Assembly (NCBI GenBank): GCA_025560025.1
Contig: CP048485.1
Location: forward strand, 2,170,001 to 2,234,000
Direction of reading: 5' to 3'
Length of the DNA stretch: 64,000 nt
From: Agrobacterium tumefaciens
GTDB taxonomy: Bacteria; Pseudomonadota; Alphaproteobacteria; Rhizobiales; Rhizobiaceae
Shown: piece by piece, positions 1 through 9,982 of the stretch
Layout of the letters: every line of letters begins with the position of its first letter
Numbering within the stretch: position 1 is the stretch's first letter
Notes under the pieces: model-generated
Told to the model about the DNA's origin: nothing
Databases searched by the model: none
Seen by the model: only the letters and a program-made list of their open reading frames with translations
Program-made: the position numbers and the translations under genes

Positions 1-37
1 CAGACGGGTTATACTTAACGAACCTTAAAAAATCGTA

Positions 38-1072
38 TCAGGCTGCCGCCTTGCGGGGCTTGATGAGACCACGATTGACCAGGAGTTCGGCGATCTGGAC
101 GGCGTTGAGAGCCGCGCCCTTGCGCAGATTGTCGGAAACCACCCACAGGTTGAGACCGTTTTCGACCGTCGCATCCTCACGGATACGCGAAATATAGGTC
201 GCATCCTCACCGGCGGATTCGACCGGGGTGATGTAACCGCCATTTTCACGCTTGTCGATGACAAGGCAACCCGGCGCTTCACGCAGGATGTCGCGCGCCT
301 GATCGGCGGTGATCTCGTTTTCGAACTCGATATTGACCGATTCCGAATGGCCGATGAAGACCGGAACGCGCACGGCCGTGCAGGTTACCTTGATCTTCGG
401 ATCGAGCATCTTCTTGGTTTCAGCCAGAACCTTCCACTCTTCCTTGGTGTAGCCGTCTTCCATGAAGACGTCGATGTGCGGAATGACGTTGAAGGCGATG
501 CGCTTGGTGAACTTCTTGGTTTCGACCGGATCGGCAACAAAGACGGCGCGGGTCTGCTGGAACAGCTCGTCCATGCCTTCCTTGCCGGCGCCGGAAACCG
601 ACTGATAGGTGGAGACGACGACGCGCTTGATCTTGGCGAAGTCATGCAGCGGCTTCAGCGCGACGACCAGCTGGGCCGTGGAGCAATTCGGGTTGGCGAT
701 GATGTTCTTGCGGGTGAAGCCCTCGACCGCATCGGCATTGACTTCCGGAACGATCAGCGGAACGTCCTGATCGTAGCGCCATGCGGACGAGTTATCGATG
801 ACAACGCAGCCCTGCTGGCCGATCTTCGGCGACCACTTCTTGGAAACGTCGCCGCCAGCCGACATCAGGCAAATATCCGTGTCGGAAAAATCGTAGTTTT
901 CGAGGTTGGAAACCTTCAGCGTGCGATCGCCATAGGAGACTTCCGTGCCCTGCGAACGGGCGGAAGCGAGCGGCACGATCTCATCTGCGGGAAAACCGCG
1001 TTCGGCCAGGATATTGAGCATTTCGCGACCGACGTTGCCGGTGGCGCCTGCAATTGCAACTTTGAAACCCAT
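38..1072 (-). CDS. asd: Aspartate-semialdehyde dehydrogenase
   Basis: Cytoplasmic NADPH-dependent enzyme that reduces L-aspartyl-4-phosphate to L-aspartate-4-semialdehyde, the branch point to lysine/diaminopimelate, threonine and methionine. The 344-residue protein opens with a Rossmann motif (VAIAGATGNVGRE, residues 5-17). The catalytic Cys is C130 in NPNCST, and a catalytic-type His lies in FIGHSES (about residue 242). The open frame reaches 19 codons further upstream, but the conserved N-terminus starts at the ATG at 1072, which has a purine-rich GGAGAG stretch upstream. It stands alone, divergent from the symporter gene at 1580, with about 500 bases between them. Confidence 0.96.
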   Translation of the reverse strand: MGFKVAIAGATGNVGREMLNILAERGFPADEIVPLASARSQGTEVSYGDRTLKVSNLENYDFSDTDICLMSAGGDVSKKWSPKIGQQGCVVIDNSSAWRYDQDVPLIVPEVNADAVEGFTRKNIIANPNCSTAQLVVALKPLHDFAKIKRVVVSTYQSVSGAGKEGMDELFQQTRAVFVADPVETKKFTKRIAFNVIPHIDVFMEDGYTKEEWKVLAETKKMLDPKIKVTCTAVRVPVFIGHSESVNIEFENEITADQARDILREAPGCLVIDKRENGGYITPVESAGEDATYISRIREDATVENGLNLWVVSDNLRKGAALNAVQIAELLVNRGLIKPRKAAA

Positions 1073-1579
1073 GATCAAGCTCTCTTTCTGTCTCTCCTCT
1101 TTTGGGTGAGGTGGGAACCCGCATCGCATTGCGGCTTCCTCGATCCCCAGCCAAACCGGGGAGAGAGCGGTGGCCAGAGACGTTAGACGGTTTTAATCGT
1201 CGTTTTGGCCGTAATTCGGATAGAATAAGAAAGACGCGGATCATCGCCGGCGGATTGTGCCGGTCCTTCCATGACAATCATGTCTGCAACATGCCTGCGC
1301 AAGGTGATGCTCCTTCTTCGCGAGAAGCTATTAGAAGGTTTCTCTGTTGTGTCAAGAAAAAAGGCATGTCCCGGGCCACCCGGCGCGAAGATGCAAAAAC
1401 CGCCCTGCGACATTTTTGCACATTATACATTAGACTAAAGTCATAATCCGAAAGCATCGCTCTTATTGGGGTTAATTTTCTGTCACTCTGATGTCATGCG
1501 CATTGCACCCTCAAGGGGGAGTCCGGAGGAGAGACAGGGCTCCGCAATGCGCTCATTTGACATCTGTGGAGGACAGACA
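1073..1579. promoter_or_regulatory. Divergent asd / symporter intergenic region
   Basis: A 507-base gap between two divergent genes. Short open frames on both strands have no convincing start or family resemblance. The part nearest the symporter is AT-rich around 1420-1480 and contains TTAGACTAAAGTC (about 1430-1442), a small interrupted dyad that could be an activator site. The asd-proximal half shows only its ribosome-binding region. I see no RNA gene. Confidence 0.35.
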
Positions 1580-3463
1580 ATGGCAAACGTTGCAGCCGTG
1601 AGCGGCGCCGCCCGTCCCATGACGGGTGAGGAGAAGAAGGTGATTTTCGCCTCTTCTCTCGGAACAGTCTTCGAATGGTACGATTTCTATCTGTACGGCT
1701 CGCTCGCGATCTATATCGGCGCGAACTTCTTCAGCCAGTATCCGGAAACGACACGTAATATCTTCGCGCTTCTGGCCTTTGCCGCAGGCTTCCTCGTGCG
1801 CCCCTTCGGCGCGCTGGTGTTCGGCCGTCTGGGCGACATTGTCGGCCGTAAATATACCTTCCTGATCACCATTCTCATCATGGGCGTTTCGACCTTCCTC
1901 GTCGGCGTCCTGCCCGGTGCATCCCAGATCGGCATCGCAGCCCCGATCATCCTGATCGTCCTGCGCATGCTGCAGGGTCTGGCGCTCGGCGGTGAATATG
2001 GCGGTGCCGCAACTTACGTGGCCGAACACGCCCCGAATGGCCGCAGGGGTTATTACACCTCCTGGATCCAGACGACGGCGACGCTCGGCCTGTTCCTGTC
2101 CCTGGTGGTCATTCTCGGCGTGCAGTTCGCACTCGGCAAGGAAGCCTTCGCCGCCTGGGGCTGGCGCATTCCCTTCCTCGTCTCGGTTCTGCTGCTCGGC
2201 GTATCGGTCTGGATTCGTCTGAAAATGAACGAATCCCCCGCCTTCAAGAAGATGAAGGAAGAGGGCAAGACCTCGAAGGCCCCCCTCAGCGAAGCCTTCG
2301 GCCAGTGGAAAAATGCCAAGATCGCCCTGCTTGCCCTCGTCGGCGCCGTCATCGGTCAGGCCGTCGTCTGGTACACAGGCCAGTTCTACGCGCTGTTCTT
2401 CCTGCAGAGCATTCTGAAAGTGGACGGCCAGTCCGCCAACATCATGGTCGCAGCAGCGCTCATCCTCGGCACGGGCTTCTTCGTGCTCTTCGGCTGGCTT
2501 TCCGACAAGATCGGCCGCAAGCCGATCATCATGGCCGGCCTCGTTCTCGCCATGCTGACCTACTTCCCGCTGTTCAAGGCGCTCACCTGGGCGGGCAACC
2601 CGGCACTTGCGCAAGCACAGGCCAGCGTTCGCGCCACCGTGACTGCCGCTCCGGGTGACTGCAAGTTCCAGTTCAACCCGACAGGCACGGCAAAATTCAC
2701 CACATCCTGCGATATCGCCACCTCGTTCCTGACACGCAACTCCGTTCCCTATGACGTCGTTGCGGGAGCGGCCGGTGAGCCGGCGAGCGTCAAGATCGGC
2801 GACGCCACCATCGCCAGCTACGACGCCATCGCAGCCGGCGCGGATGCTTCCGCGAAGGACAAGGCCTTCCAGAAGCAGGTCAACATCGCATTGCATGACG
2901 GCGGCTACCCGCTGGTGCGCGGCGCAGCACAGGTGCCGGATGCGAAACTGGATGCCTTCATCGCCGCCAACCCGGAACTCAACCTCAATGCGGTAGCCGT
3001 TCGTGCCGCCGACAAGAAGATGGTTGCGACCGACAAGCTGGTGGCGGACAAGCTGCTGACGCCGGCCGAGACCGCCGGAGCGGCGGAAATGGCCGTCTAC
3101 ACGATTGCCGGCGGAGGCACCTTCGCCATGGTCGCCGATCCGGCCGCCGTGAACTGGATCGTCATCATCGCCGTTTTGACCGTCCTCGTCATCTATGTGA
3201 CGATGGTCTACGGCCCGATCGCGGCGCTGCTGGTCGAGCTGTTCCCGACCCGCATCCGCTATTCCGGCATGTCGCTGCCCTATCACATCGGCAACGGCTG
3301 GTTCGGCGGCCTTCTGCCCGCCACCGCCTTTGCGATGAGCGCGGCGAAGGGCGATATTTACTATGGTCTCTGGTATCCGATCGTTTTTGCAGGCATCACG
3401 CTGGTCGTCGGCCTGCTGTTCCTGCCGGAAACCAAGGATCGCGACATCCACACCATGGATTGA
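1580..3463 (+). CDS. MFS metabolite:H+ symporter with an inserted periplasmic domain
   Basis: Inner-membrane transporter of the metabolite:H+ symporter (MHS) branch of the major facilitator superfamily, probably importing a small organic acid or osmolyte. The start is the ATG after GGAGG at about 1568-1572, giving 627 residues against the usual 430-450 for MHS. The N-terminus has the MHS-like FEWYDFYLYG, and the loop after TM2 has motif A (RLGDIVGRK), repeated in the second half as WLSDKIGRK. TM7-TM9 end near residue 339. About 185 polar, Ala-rich residues (340-524) with two Cys then interrupt the protein before TM10 (from residue 525). In a 12-TM MFS fold the TM9-TM10 loop is periplasmic. 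The substrate cannot be read from the sequence. A strong terminator follows. Confidence 0.88.
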   Translation: MANVAAVSGAARPMTGEEKKVIFASSLGTVFEWYDFYLYGSLAIYIGANFFSQYPETTRNIFALLAFAAGFLVRPFGALVFGRLGDIVGRKYTFLITILIMGVSTFLVGVLPGASQIGIAAPIILIVLRMLQGLALGGEYGGAATYVAEHAPNGRRGYYTSWIQTTATLGLFLSLVVILGVQFALGKEAFAAWGWRIPFLVSVLLLGVSVWIRLKMNESPAFKKMKEEGKTSKAPLSEAFGQWKNAKIALLALVGAVIGQAVVWYTGQFYALFFLQSILKVDGQSANIMVAAALILGTGFFVLFGWLSDKIGRKPIIMAGLVLAMLTYFPLFKALTWAGNPALAQAQASVRATVTAAPGDCKFQFNPTGTAKFTTSCDIATSFLTRNSVPYDVVAGAAGEPASVKIGDATIASYDAIAAGADASAKDKAFQKQVNIALHDGGYPLVRGAAQVPDAKLDAFIAANPELNLNAVAVRAADKKMVATDKLVADKLLTPAETAGAAEMAVYTIAGGGTFAMVADPAAVNWIVIIAVLTVLVIYVTMVYGPIAALLVELFPTRIRYSGMSLPYHIGNGWFGGLLPATAFAMSAAKGDIYYGLWYPIVFAGITLVVGLLFLPETKDRDIHTMD

Positions 3464-3488
3464 GCCACGTCCTGACGGACATTTTCGG

Positions 3489-3520
3489 AACCCGGCGCGC
3501 AGGCGCCGGGTTCTTTTATT
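3489..3520 (+). terminator. Rho-independent terminator after the symporter gene
   Basis: A perfect 10-bp stem (3489-3498 with 3503-3512) closed by a GCAG loop and followed by CTTTTATT. It lies 25 bases after the stop of the symporter gene and separates it from pntA. Confidence 0.85.
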
Positions 3521-3659
3521 GCGCCACGCGCCGCAATATCGAACGAACTGTCGCAGGGGGCTGTCATTGCGTCGCAGGCAAGACAAAATCAATATGGAGA
3601 CAAAGCCCCCCTGAATAGGTTATGACCCCCCTGTATTTTCAGGCAGAGGGAGAGCCATT

Positions 3660-5234
3660 TTGAAGATCGGGACGCCTAAGGAATTATATGAGGGCGAAGC
3701 GCGCGTCGGTATGACGCCCGACAGCGCCCAGGCATTGCAGAAACTCGGATATGATTGCATCCTCGAAACCGGAGCAGGCAAGGCGGCGGGATTTTCCGAC
3801 GACGCCTATCGCGCCGCCGGTGTAACAATCGTCGATAGCGCCGATGCGCTTTACGCCGGTTCCGACATCATCGCCAAGGTTCGTCCGCCGGAAACGTCGG
3901 AGATTGATCGCCTGTCTTCGGACAAGACGCTGATCTCGTTCTTCTACCCAGCCCAGAACAAGGACCTTCTGGAACAGGCGAAGGAAAAGGGCGCAAATGT
4001 CATCGCCATGGACATGGTGCCGCGCATTTCCCGCGCCCAGAAGATGGACGCGCTGTCCTCCATGGCCAATATCGCCGGTTATCGCGCGGTCATCGAGGCC
4101 GGCAATAATTTCGGCCGCTTCTTCACCGGTCAGGTCACCGCCGCCGGCAAGGTGCCGCCCGCCAAGGTGCTCGTCATCGGCGCAGGTGTTGCCGGTCTCG
4201 CCGCCATCGGCACGGCCACCTCGCTCGGCGCCATCACCTATGCCTTCGACGTTCGCCCTGAAGTGGCCGAACAGATCGAATCCATGGGCGCCGAATTCGT
4301 CTATCTCGATTTCGCCGACCAGCAGCAGGATGGCGCCGCCACCGGCGGTTACGCCGCCCCCTCCTCGCCGGAATTCCGCGAGAAGCAGCTCGAAAAATTC
4401 CGCGAGCTTGCACCGCAGATCGATATCGTCATTACCACGGCGCTGATCCCGGGCCGCGACGCCCCGAAACTGTGGCTCGCCGACATGGTGGCGATGATGA
4501 AGCCGGGTTCGGTCATCATCGACCTCGCCGCCGAGCGCGGCGGCAATTGCGACCTCACGGTTCCCGACCAGCGTGTCGTTTCCGACAATGGCGTCATCGT
4601 CATCGGCTACACGGATTTCCCGAGCCGCATGGCGACGCAGGCCTCGACGCTCTATTCCACCAACATCCGTCACATGATGACCGATCTGACGCCCGCCAAG
4701 GACGGCAAGCCGGTTCACAACATGGAAGACGATGTCATCCGTGGCGCGACGGTCACCTATCAGGGTGAAATTACTTATCCCCCGCCGCCGCCGAAGATCC
4801 AGGCCATTGCCGCGCAGAAACCAAAGGAAAAAGCAAAGGAGCTGACGCCGGAGGAAAAGCACGCCAAGGAACGCGCCGAGTTCAAGGCGCAGACGAAAAG
4901 CCAGGTCGGTCTGCTCGTCGCCGGCACGGCGGTCCTGCTTCTCGTCGGCCTTTATGCGCCGGCAAGTTTCATGAGCCATTTCATCGTCTTCGTGCTCGCC
5001 TGCTTTGTCGGCTTCCAGGTCATCTGGAACGTCAGCCACTCGCTGCATACACCGCTGATGGCGGTGACGAACGCGATTTCCGGCATCGTCATCATCGGCG
5101 CTCTGCTGCAGATCGGTTCCGGCAACTGGCTGGTGGTGATCCTCGCCTCGCTTTCCGTCCTGATCGCGACGATCAACATCGTCGGCGGTTTCCTCGTGAC
5201 ACGGCGCATGCTCGCCATGTTCCAGAAGTCCTGA
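3660..5234 (+). CDS. pntA: Proton-translocating NAD(P)+ transhydrogenase, alpha subunit
   Basis: Subunit of the inner-membrane transhydrogenase that uses the proton gradient to drive hydride transfer from NADH to NADP+, supplying NADPH. The 524-residue protein carries the NAD(H)-binding dI domain (about 1-380, with the dinucleotide motif [15 protein letters not shown] and the mobile-loop region), a charged Lys/Glu-rich linker (about 385-420) and a four-helix membrane segment (about 420-520). It is thus the single-chain E. coli PntA layout, whereas some Alphaproteobacteria split it into pntAA and pntAB. The start is TTG at 3660, preceded by GAGGGAGAG; it keeps the family N-terminus KIGTPKE, and no ATG fits. 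pntB follows 19 bases downstream. Confidence 0.95.
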   Translation: MKIGTPKELYEGEARVGMTPDSAQALQKLGYDCILETGAGKAAGFSDDAYRAAGVTIVDSADALYAGSDIIAKVRPPETSEIDRLSSDKTLISFFYPAQNKDLLEQAKEKGANVIAMDMVPRISRAQKMDALSSMANIAGYRAVIEAGNNFGRFFTGQVTAAGKVPPAKVLVIGAGVAGLAAIGTATSLGAITYAFDVRPEVAEQIESMGAEFVYLDFADQQQDGAATGGYAAPSSPEFREKQLEKFRELAPQIDIVITTALIPGRDAPKLWLADMVAMMKPGSVIIDLAAERGGNCDLTVPDQRVVSDNGVIVIGYTDFPSRMATQASTLYSTNIRHMMTDLTPAKDGKPVHNMEDDVIRGATVTYQGEITYPPPPPKIQAIAAQKPKEKAKELTPEEKHAKERAEFKAQTKSQVGLLVAGTAVLLLVGLYAPASFMSHFIVFVLACFVGFQVIWNVSHSLHTPLMAVTNAISGIVIIGALLQIGSGNWLVVILASLSVLIATINIVGGFLVTRRMLAMFQKS

Positions 5235-5253
5235 GCCGTGTAGGGGACAGTTT

Positions 5254-6699
5254 ATGACCATTGGTATCGTTTCCGCGGCCTATGTTGCCGCAGCCGTTCT
5301 TTTCATCCTTTCTCTTGGCGGCCTTTCCGGACAGGAAAGCGCCAAACGCGCCGTCTGGTACGGCATAACCGGCATGGGCCTCGCCATTGTCGCCACCGTC
5401 TTCGGCCCTGAGATCAGCAAGGGCGTCGGACAATGGCTCGTCGTGCTGCTGATGCTGGCGGGCGGCTCCGTTCTCGGTTATTTCGTCGCAAGCCGCGTGC
5501 AGATGACCGAGATGCCGCAGCTTGTTGCAGCTCTTCACTCCTTCGTCGGCCTCGCCGCCGTCTTCATCGGCTTCAACGCCCATATCGAGGAAGCGCATGT
5601 CGCCTCGCTCGATGAGACCGCGCGTTCGTTGCTGACCGGCTTTTCCGCCATCCTCGCCCACAAGACGCCAGTTGAACTGGCGATCATGAAGGTCGAGGTC
5701 TTCCTCGGCGTCTTCATCGGAGCGGTCACCTTCACCGGCTCCGTCGTCGCCTTCGGCAAGCTTGCCGGCAAGGTGGACGGCAAGGCGAAGAAACTGCCCG
5801 GCGGACATCTGCTCAATGCCGGCGCTGCGATCCTGTCGCTCGTGCTGCTCATCATGTATTGCAACGGCGCGGGCGCTTGGACGCTGGTGCTGATGACACT
5901 GGCCGCCTTCTTCATCGGTTATCACCTGATCATGGGTATCGGCGGCGCCGACATGCCTGTCGTCGTTTCGATGCTGAACAGCTATTCCGGCTGGGCGGCG
6001 GCCGCCATCGGCTTCACGCTCGGCAACGATCTGCTGATCGTGACAGGCGCGCTGGTCGGCTCCTCGGGTGCGATCCTCTCCTACATCATGTGCAAGGCCA
6101 TGAACCGCTCCTTCATCTCGGTCATCCTCGGCGGCTTCGGCGGCACGACGGGTCCGGCGATGGAAATCGAGGGCGAGCAGGTGGCGATCGACGCCGAAGG
6201 CGTTGCGGCCGCGCTGAATGACGCCGACAGCGTCATCATCGTTCCCGGCTACGGCATGGCGGTGGCGCAGGCGCAGGCCGCGGTCTCCGAACTGACCCGC
6301 AAGCTGCGCGCCGACGGCAAGACCGTGCGCTTCGCCATCCACCCGGTCGCAGGCCGTCTTCCCGGCCACATGAACGTGCTGCTGGCCGAAGCCAAGGTGC
6401 CCTACGACATCGTACTGGAAATGGACGAGATCAACGACGACTTCCCCAATACCGACGTCGTCATCGTCATCGGCTCCAACGACATCGTCAATCCGGCCGC
6501 CCAGGACGATCCGAACTCGCCGATTGCCGGCATGCCGGTTCTGGAAGTGTGGAAGTCCAAACTGGTCATCGTCTCCAAGCGTGGCCAGGGCACGGGTTAT
6601 TCCGGCATCGAGAACCCGCTGTTCTACAAGGACAATACCCGCATGTTCTATGGTGACGCCAAGAAGTCGATCAACGATCTTCTGCCGCTGATCAAGTAA
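5254..6699 (+). CDS. pntB: NAD(P)+ transhydrogenase, beta subunit
   Basis: Partner of PntA. It has a polytopic membrane domain (dII, about 1-290) that carries protons and a C-terminal NADP(H)-binding dIII domain facing the cytoplasm. The dIII motifs are visible: [33 protein letters not shown] and [14 protein letters not shown]. The length of 481 residues is normal. It starts with ATG 19 bases after pntA, with AGGGGA upstream, so the two are co-transcribed. The operon ends at a strong terminator immediately downstream. Confidence 0.96.
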   Translation: MTIGIVSAAYVAAAVLFILSLGGLSGQESAKRAVWYGITGMGLAIVATVFGPEISKGVGQWLVVLLMLAGGSVLGYFVASRVQMTEMPQLVAALHSFVGLAAVFIGFNAHIEEAHVASLDETARSLLTGFSAILAHKTPVELAIMKVEVFLGVFIGAVTFTGSVVAFGKLAGKVDGKAKKLPGGHLLNAGAAILSLVLLIMYCNGAGAWTLVLMTLAAFFIGYHLIMGIGGADMPVVVSMLNSYSGWAAAAIGFTLGNDLLIVTGALVGSSGAILSYIMCKAMNRSFISVILGGFGGTTGPAMEIEGEQVAIDAEGVAAALNDADSVIIVPGYGMAVAQAQAAVSELTRKLRADGKTVRFAIHPVAGRLPGHMNVLLAEAKVPYDIVLEMDEINDDFPNTDVVIVIGSNDIVNPAAQDDPNSPIAGMPVLEVWKSKLVIVSKRGQGTGYSGIENPLFYKDNTRMFYGDAKKSINDLLPLIK

Positions 6700-6702
6700 A
6701 TG

Positions 6703-6740
6703 AAAAGGGCGTTTCCGGGAGGCCGGAAACGCCCTTTTTT
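6703..6740 (+). terminator. Rho-independent terminator of the pnt operon
   Basis: A perfect 16-bp stem (6703-6718 with 6723-6738), a four-base GAGG loop and a run of six T. The stem starts four bases after the pntB stop. Its A-rich 5' flank could also let it work on the other strand against the convergent rut operon. Confidence 0.92.
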
Positions 6741-6752
6741 GATTTCACTGAA

Positions 6753-6827
6753 CGTCATCCTCGGGCTTGACCCGAGGATCCATCGCGCGTCTGGTTGTGG
6801 ATCCTCGGGTCAAGCCCGAGGATGACG
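6753..6827. repeat. Dispersed palindromic repeat, copy 1
   Basis: Two perfect inverted arms of 30 bases (6753-6782 and 6798-6827) around a 15-base spacer. The arms match the element at 22423-22498 almost base for base. It lies between the convergent pntB and rutF genes and contains no coding signal. Such short intergenic palindromes are common in Rhizobiales genomes. Confidence 0.9.
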
Positions 6828-6867
6828 ACGGTGAGGTTCGAGCTGGTGCTCGGCCAAAACGGTCGCC

Positions 6868-7392
6868 TCAAAGCACCCGGTAACGCCGGTTGAAATACAT
6901 CAGCGCCTCATCACCTTCATTGATCTTCATATCCACAACCTCGCAGATCAGAATATCATGCGTGCCGCCGTCATGCGCCTCGCGGATGCGGCAATCGAAG
7001 GAAACGAGCGCGTCCTCCAGAACCGGAGCGCCGGTTTCAAGCACACCCCAGCTCCCGGCGGCGAAACGCTCTTCCGCCGGCGTCTTGCCGCCGAAGAGGG
7101 TGCTCAGCACCTCGTGTTTTGAAGCAAGCGTATTGATGCAGATGACGCCGTTGGCCTTCACCACCTTGTACGCGGAGGCATTGCGGTTGAGGCAGACGAG
7201 AAGCGTGGGCGGATTGTCGGAAACGCTGCAAACCGCCGTCGCCGCAAAACCCGCCCGGCCTGCCGCACCATCCGTGGTGACGATATTGACCGCCGCACCG
7301 AGCCGCGCCATGGCGTTTCTGTATTCGAGGCTGCGCTGCTGTGCAGTCTTCGTCTCCATATCCGCTTCCTTTTCAAGAGACATCATCTGCAT
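6868..7392 (-). CDS. rutF: Flavin reductase RutF
   Basis: FMN reductase of the flavin-reductase-like domain family. It supplies reduced FMN to the monooxygenase RutA in pyrimidine-ring degradation. The 174-residue chain has the family hallmarks NIVTTDG near the N-terminus, [21 protein letters not shown] in the middle and a C-terminal MYFNRRYR. It is the last gene of the rutABCDEF operon, 26 bases after rutE. Two starts are possible: ATG at 7392 with GGAAGGG eight bases upstream (used here), or ATG at 7359 (METKTAQQ). Confidence 0.93.
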   Translation of the reverse strand: MQMMSLEKEADMETKTAQQRSLEYRNAMARLGAAVNIVTTDGAAGRAGFAATAVCSVSDNPPTLLVCLNRNASAYKVVKANGVICINTLASKHEVLSTLFGGKTPAEERFAAGSWGVLETGAPVLEDALVSFDCRIREAHDGGTHDILICEVVDMKINEGDEALMYFNRRYRVL

Positions 7393-7418
7393 CTAAACTA
7401 CCCTTCCTTAACAGGCCC

Positions 7419-8009
7419 TCAAGCCAGGACACAGGCCTCTTCAAAGCCGAGGCGCGGCAGGCGACCGAAGAGTTTCGACGGATCGCCATAGCCGAGATTG
7501 ATCAGGAAATTGGACTTCCACGTCGTGCCTGCGAAAAACGCCGTATCCACCTTGCCTTTGTCGAAACCGGACATTGCCCCGGTATCCAGTCCCAAGGAGC
7601 GGGCTGCAAGGATGAGATAACCCGCCTGCAGCGTGGCATTGCGGAAGGCCGTTTCCTCGGCCACATCCGGGCTGGACGTGAACCACGAACGGGCATCGGC
7701 ATGCGGAAACAGCATCGGCAGTTTCTCGTAAAATTCACGGTCGATGGCGGCAATCACGGTGACGGGTGCTGCCATGGTCTTTTCGAGATTGCCCGACGAA
7801 AGCGCCGGCCGTAGTTTTTCTTTCGCTTCCTGGCTGCGGACGAATACGAAACGCCCCGGCGAGCAATTGGCCGAGGTCGGACCCATCTTCGTCAGATCGT
7901 AAAGCTCTCTCAGCGTCTCGTCGCCGACCGGCCTGTCAGCCCAGCCATTATGGGTGCGTGCCGCGGTGAAAAGTGCTGCAAGTGCCTTGTCGTCAAGTGC
8001 TGTCGTCAT
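7419..8009 (-). CDS. rutE: Malonic semialdehyde reductase RutE (nitroreductase family)
   Basis: FMN-dependent nitroreductase-fold enzyme. In the Rut pathway it reduces malonic semialdehyde, a toxic product of uracil breakdown, to 3-hydroxypropionate. The 196-residue protein shows the family's N-terminal HNGWADRPV and [20 protein letters not shown] (FMN-binding region), and the late [13 protein letters not shown]. It lies fifth in the rut operon, 24 bases after rutD. Confidence 0.93.
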   Translation of the reverse strand: MTTALDDKALAALFTAARTHNGWADRPVGDETLRELYDLTKMGPTSANCSPGRFVFVRSQEAKEKLRPALSSGNLEKTMAAPVTVIAAIDREFYEKLPMLFPHADARSWFTSSPDVAEETAFRNATLQAGYLILAARSLGLDTGAMSGFDKGKVDTAFFAGTTWKSNFLINLGYGDPSKLFGRLPRLGFEEACVLA

Positions 8010-8033
8010 TGTTTAGAAATCCCGTCAGAATGT

Positions 8034-8816
8034 TCATGTTGCCGGTAGCAGAAACTGCAAAAGCCGAGCGTTGAAAAGGTCAGCTTCGGTAATATTGACC
8101 GCATGCGCCCCAAAATCGAGAAGGCAGAGTTCGCCCTGCGGCAAACCCTCAGCGAGACGCATGGAGCGGGTGTAGGGCACCAGAAGATCGTCTTTCGTGC
8201 CCACCACCAGAACTGGGTTGCCGATCTCGCCAAGGCGGCCATCGACATCAAAAGCCCTCAGCGCCGCGATGCGCCGAAGCACATTCGCCCTGCCCTGAAA
8301 ATGCGCGACGCCATGGGCATCGTCCCGCGCCAGCCGCTCCTGATGGTCCGACATCCAGGCGGCCGGATAGAGAAACAGCGGCTGGGCTTTGACGAAAGCC
8401 TCGACGCCGGATTTTTCCAGAAGCTCGATCCGCACATCGAAGCAGCGCCCGGAATGCGGATCGGCCTTGCTCCAGGCATTGATAAGAACGAGCCTGTCGA
8501 TGAGACCGGGTTGGCGCAGCGCGATATCGAGTCCGATCAGACCGCCAAGCGCATGGCCCATGAAGTGGAATTTCTCGAGGTTCAGCGCCGAGACGATTTC
8601 CAGCACATCATCCGCCATCGCCGATATGCTCCCCTCCAGCGGCACCTCGCCGCCGGTCCTGCCGGTTCCGCGATGGTCATAGGTGACGATCCGGAAATGA
8701 TCGGAAAGGGCTTCGATCTGCGGTGCCCAATACGAGCCCGATCCGCCCAGTCCCGATGACAGCAGGATTGTGGGCGCCTCAGGATCAGTCCGGCCATGAA
8801 CCTCGAAATGCATCAT
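8034..8816 (-). CDS. rutD: Putative aminoacrylate hydrolase RutD (alpha/beta hydrolase)
   Basis: Alpha/beta-hydrolase-fold protein of 260 residues. In E. coli, RutD is thought to speed breakdown of aminoacrylate to malonic semialdehyde and ammonia. The oxyanion-hole region LLSSGLGGSGSYW (residues 18-30) and QPLFLYPAAWM are typical of RutD. The nucleophile elbow reads GHALGG (residues 87-92): Ala89 stands where other hydrolases have Ser. As I recall, E. coli RutD also has GHALG, so this is a family trait and not a mutation. It sits 13 bases after rutC in the operon. Confidence 0.93.
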   Translation of the reverse strand: MMHFEVHGRTDPEAPTILLSSGLGGSGSYWAPQIEALSDHFRIVTYDHRGTGRTGGEVPLEGSISAMADDVLEIVSALNLEKFHFMGHALGGLIGLDIALRQPGLIDRLVLINAWSKADPHSGRCFDVRIELLEKSGVEAFVKAQPLFLYPAAWMSDHQERLARDDAHGVAHFQGRANVLRRIAALRAFDVDGRLGEIGNPVLVVGTKDDLLVPYTRSMRLAEGLPQGELCLLDFGAHAVNITEADLFNARLLQFLLPAT

Positions 8817-8829
8817 CTGCCGTTTCGCC

Positions 8830-9216
8830 TTATTTGCCGATATGGGCGACGGTAGCGATTTCCACCAGCGCGTCGGGCTTCACGAGACCGCACTGGATGC
8901 AATAACGCGCCGGCTTGTCGCCGGGGAAATATTCGGCATAGACCGTGTTGACGGCCTGGTAGTTGGCCCAGTCGGTGATGAAGATATGGTTCATCGTCAC
9001 GTCCTCCATCGTGCCGCCAGCGGTTTCGATGACGGACTTGATGGTCTCCAAAACATGACGGGTCTGCGCGCTGGCGTCGCCCACATGCACGACATTATTG
9101 TCCTTGTCGAAAGGCAGCGTACCGGAAACGTAAACCACGCCATCGGCAAGGGTTCCCGGCGAAAAGGGAGCGATGGGTTTGCTGGTGCCGGCGGGCACAA
9201 CGATCTTCTTCGGCAT
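8830..9216 (-). CDS. rutC: 3-aminoacrylate deaminase RutC (RidA family)
   Basis: RidA/YjgF-family protein of 128 residues that assists deamination of 3-aminoacrylate released by RutB. Family features: [21 protein letters not shown] at the N-terminus, [10 protein letters not shown], and the conserved Arg-containing PARYCIQCG near the C-terminus. The open frame extends 53 codons upstream into rutB, but the conserved start is the ATG at 9216, preceded by a GAGGAGAA ribosome site. Confidence 0.94.
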   Translation of the reverse strand: MPKKIVVPAGTSKPIAPFSPGTLADGVVYVSGTLPFDKDNNVVHVGDASAQTRHVLETIKSVIETAGGTMEDVTMNHIFITDWANYQAVNTVYAEYFPGDKPARYCIQCGLVKPDALVEIATVAHIGK

Positions 9217-9241
9217 TTCGTTCTCCTCTTGTGGTTGGATA

Positions 9242-9982
9242 TCAAGCGCTAGCGGGTGCGGCCTGCGAGATGACGCCGCAGAAATCATTGACGGTGGCGA
9301 CCCAGCCGAAAAATTTCTCGACATTGTAGACCGTCGCCTGCTGGATATAGTCCGGCCCGAGATGATGCGTGGCATCCTCCAGCATCACCCCGAAATATTC
9401 GAGATGGAAGGCGTCGCGCAGCGAGCTTTCCACGCAGACATTGGTGGCGATGCCGACAAAGACCAGATTGCGGATGCCACGGGCGCGCAGTACGCTGTCC
9501 ATATTGGTGTTGAAGAAACCGCTGTAACGCGTCTTCGGCACCAGAATATCGCCGGGCTGCGGCTGCAGCTCGTCGACAATGGCATAGTCCCACGTGCCCT
9601 TGGCCAAGAGCTGGCCCTGCAGCTCCGGCCTCTTGCGCATCGTCTTCAGGGCGTTGGACTTATGCCAGTTGGGCGAACCCGGCCCGCCCGCCTCGACATA
9701 GTCCTTGTCCCAGCCATTCTGGAAATAAATGACCTGAACGCCCGCCGCGCGCGCGGCATCCAGCGTCTTCTTGATGTTGGCGATGGTGCCCTTGGCCCCG
9801 GAAATATCGAAACCGGCAAGATCGACATAACCGCCCTCGGTCGAATAGGCGTTCTGCATGTCGACCACGACAACGGCGGTCTCGCTGGGTTTCAGGGTGA
9901 TCGGCTCCGGCCGGGCGGGAAGCGTCACGCTTTCCGAACGGCTTTCCGGGCCCTTGTAACCCGCCACGACGGCTTCACTCAT
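9242..9982 (-). CDS. rutB: Ureidoacrylate amidohydrolase RutB (isochorismatase-like)
   Basis: Cysteine hydrolase that cleaves ureidoacrylate (peracid in current models) to aminoacrylate, CO2 and ammonia. The isochorismatase-fold triad is visible: D41 in [10 protein letters not shown]150 in [10 protein letters not shown] and the nucleophile C183 in [11 protein letters not shown]. The length of 246 residues is usual. Its ATG at 9982 overlaps the rutA stop by four bases, which implies translational coupling. Confidence 0.95.
   Translation of the reverse strand: MSEAVVAGYKGPESRSESVTLPARPEPITLKPSETAVVVVDMQNAYSTEGGYVDLAGFDISGAKGTIANIKKTLDAARAAGVQVIYFQNGWDKDYVEAGGPGSPNWHKSNALKTMRKRPELQGQLLAKGTWDYAIVDELQPQPGDILVPKTRYSGFFNTNMDSVLRARGIRNLVFVGIATNVCVESSLRDAFHLEYFGVMLEDATHHLGPDYIQQATVYNVEKFFGWVATVNDFCGVISQAAPASA

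Noticed and set aside
1102..1446. Possible small proteins in the asd upstream gap, on both strands
   Set aside because: They have no ribosome site, biased codon use or recognisable domain.
1553..3592. 679-codon open frame antisense to the symporter gene
   Set aside because: It lies wholly opposite a clear transporter gene, has the Arg/Gly/Asp-rich composition of a GC-rich shadow frame, no ribosome site and no family resemblance.
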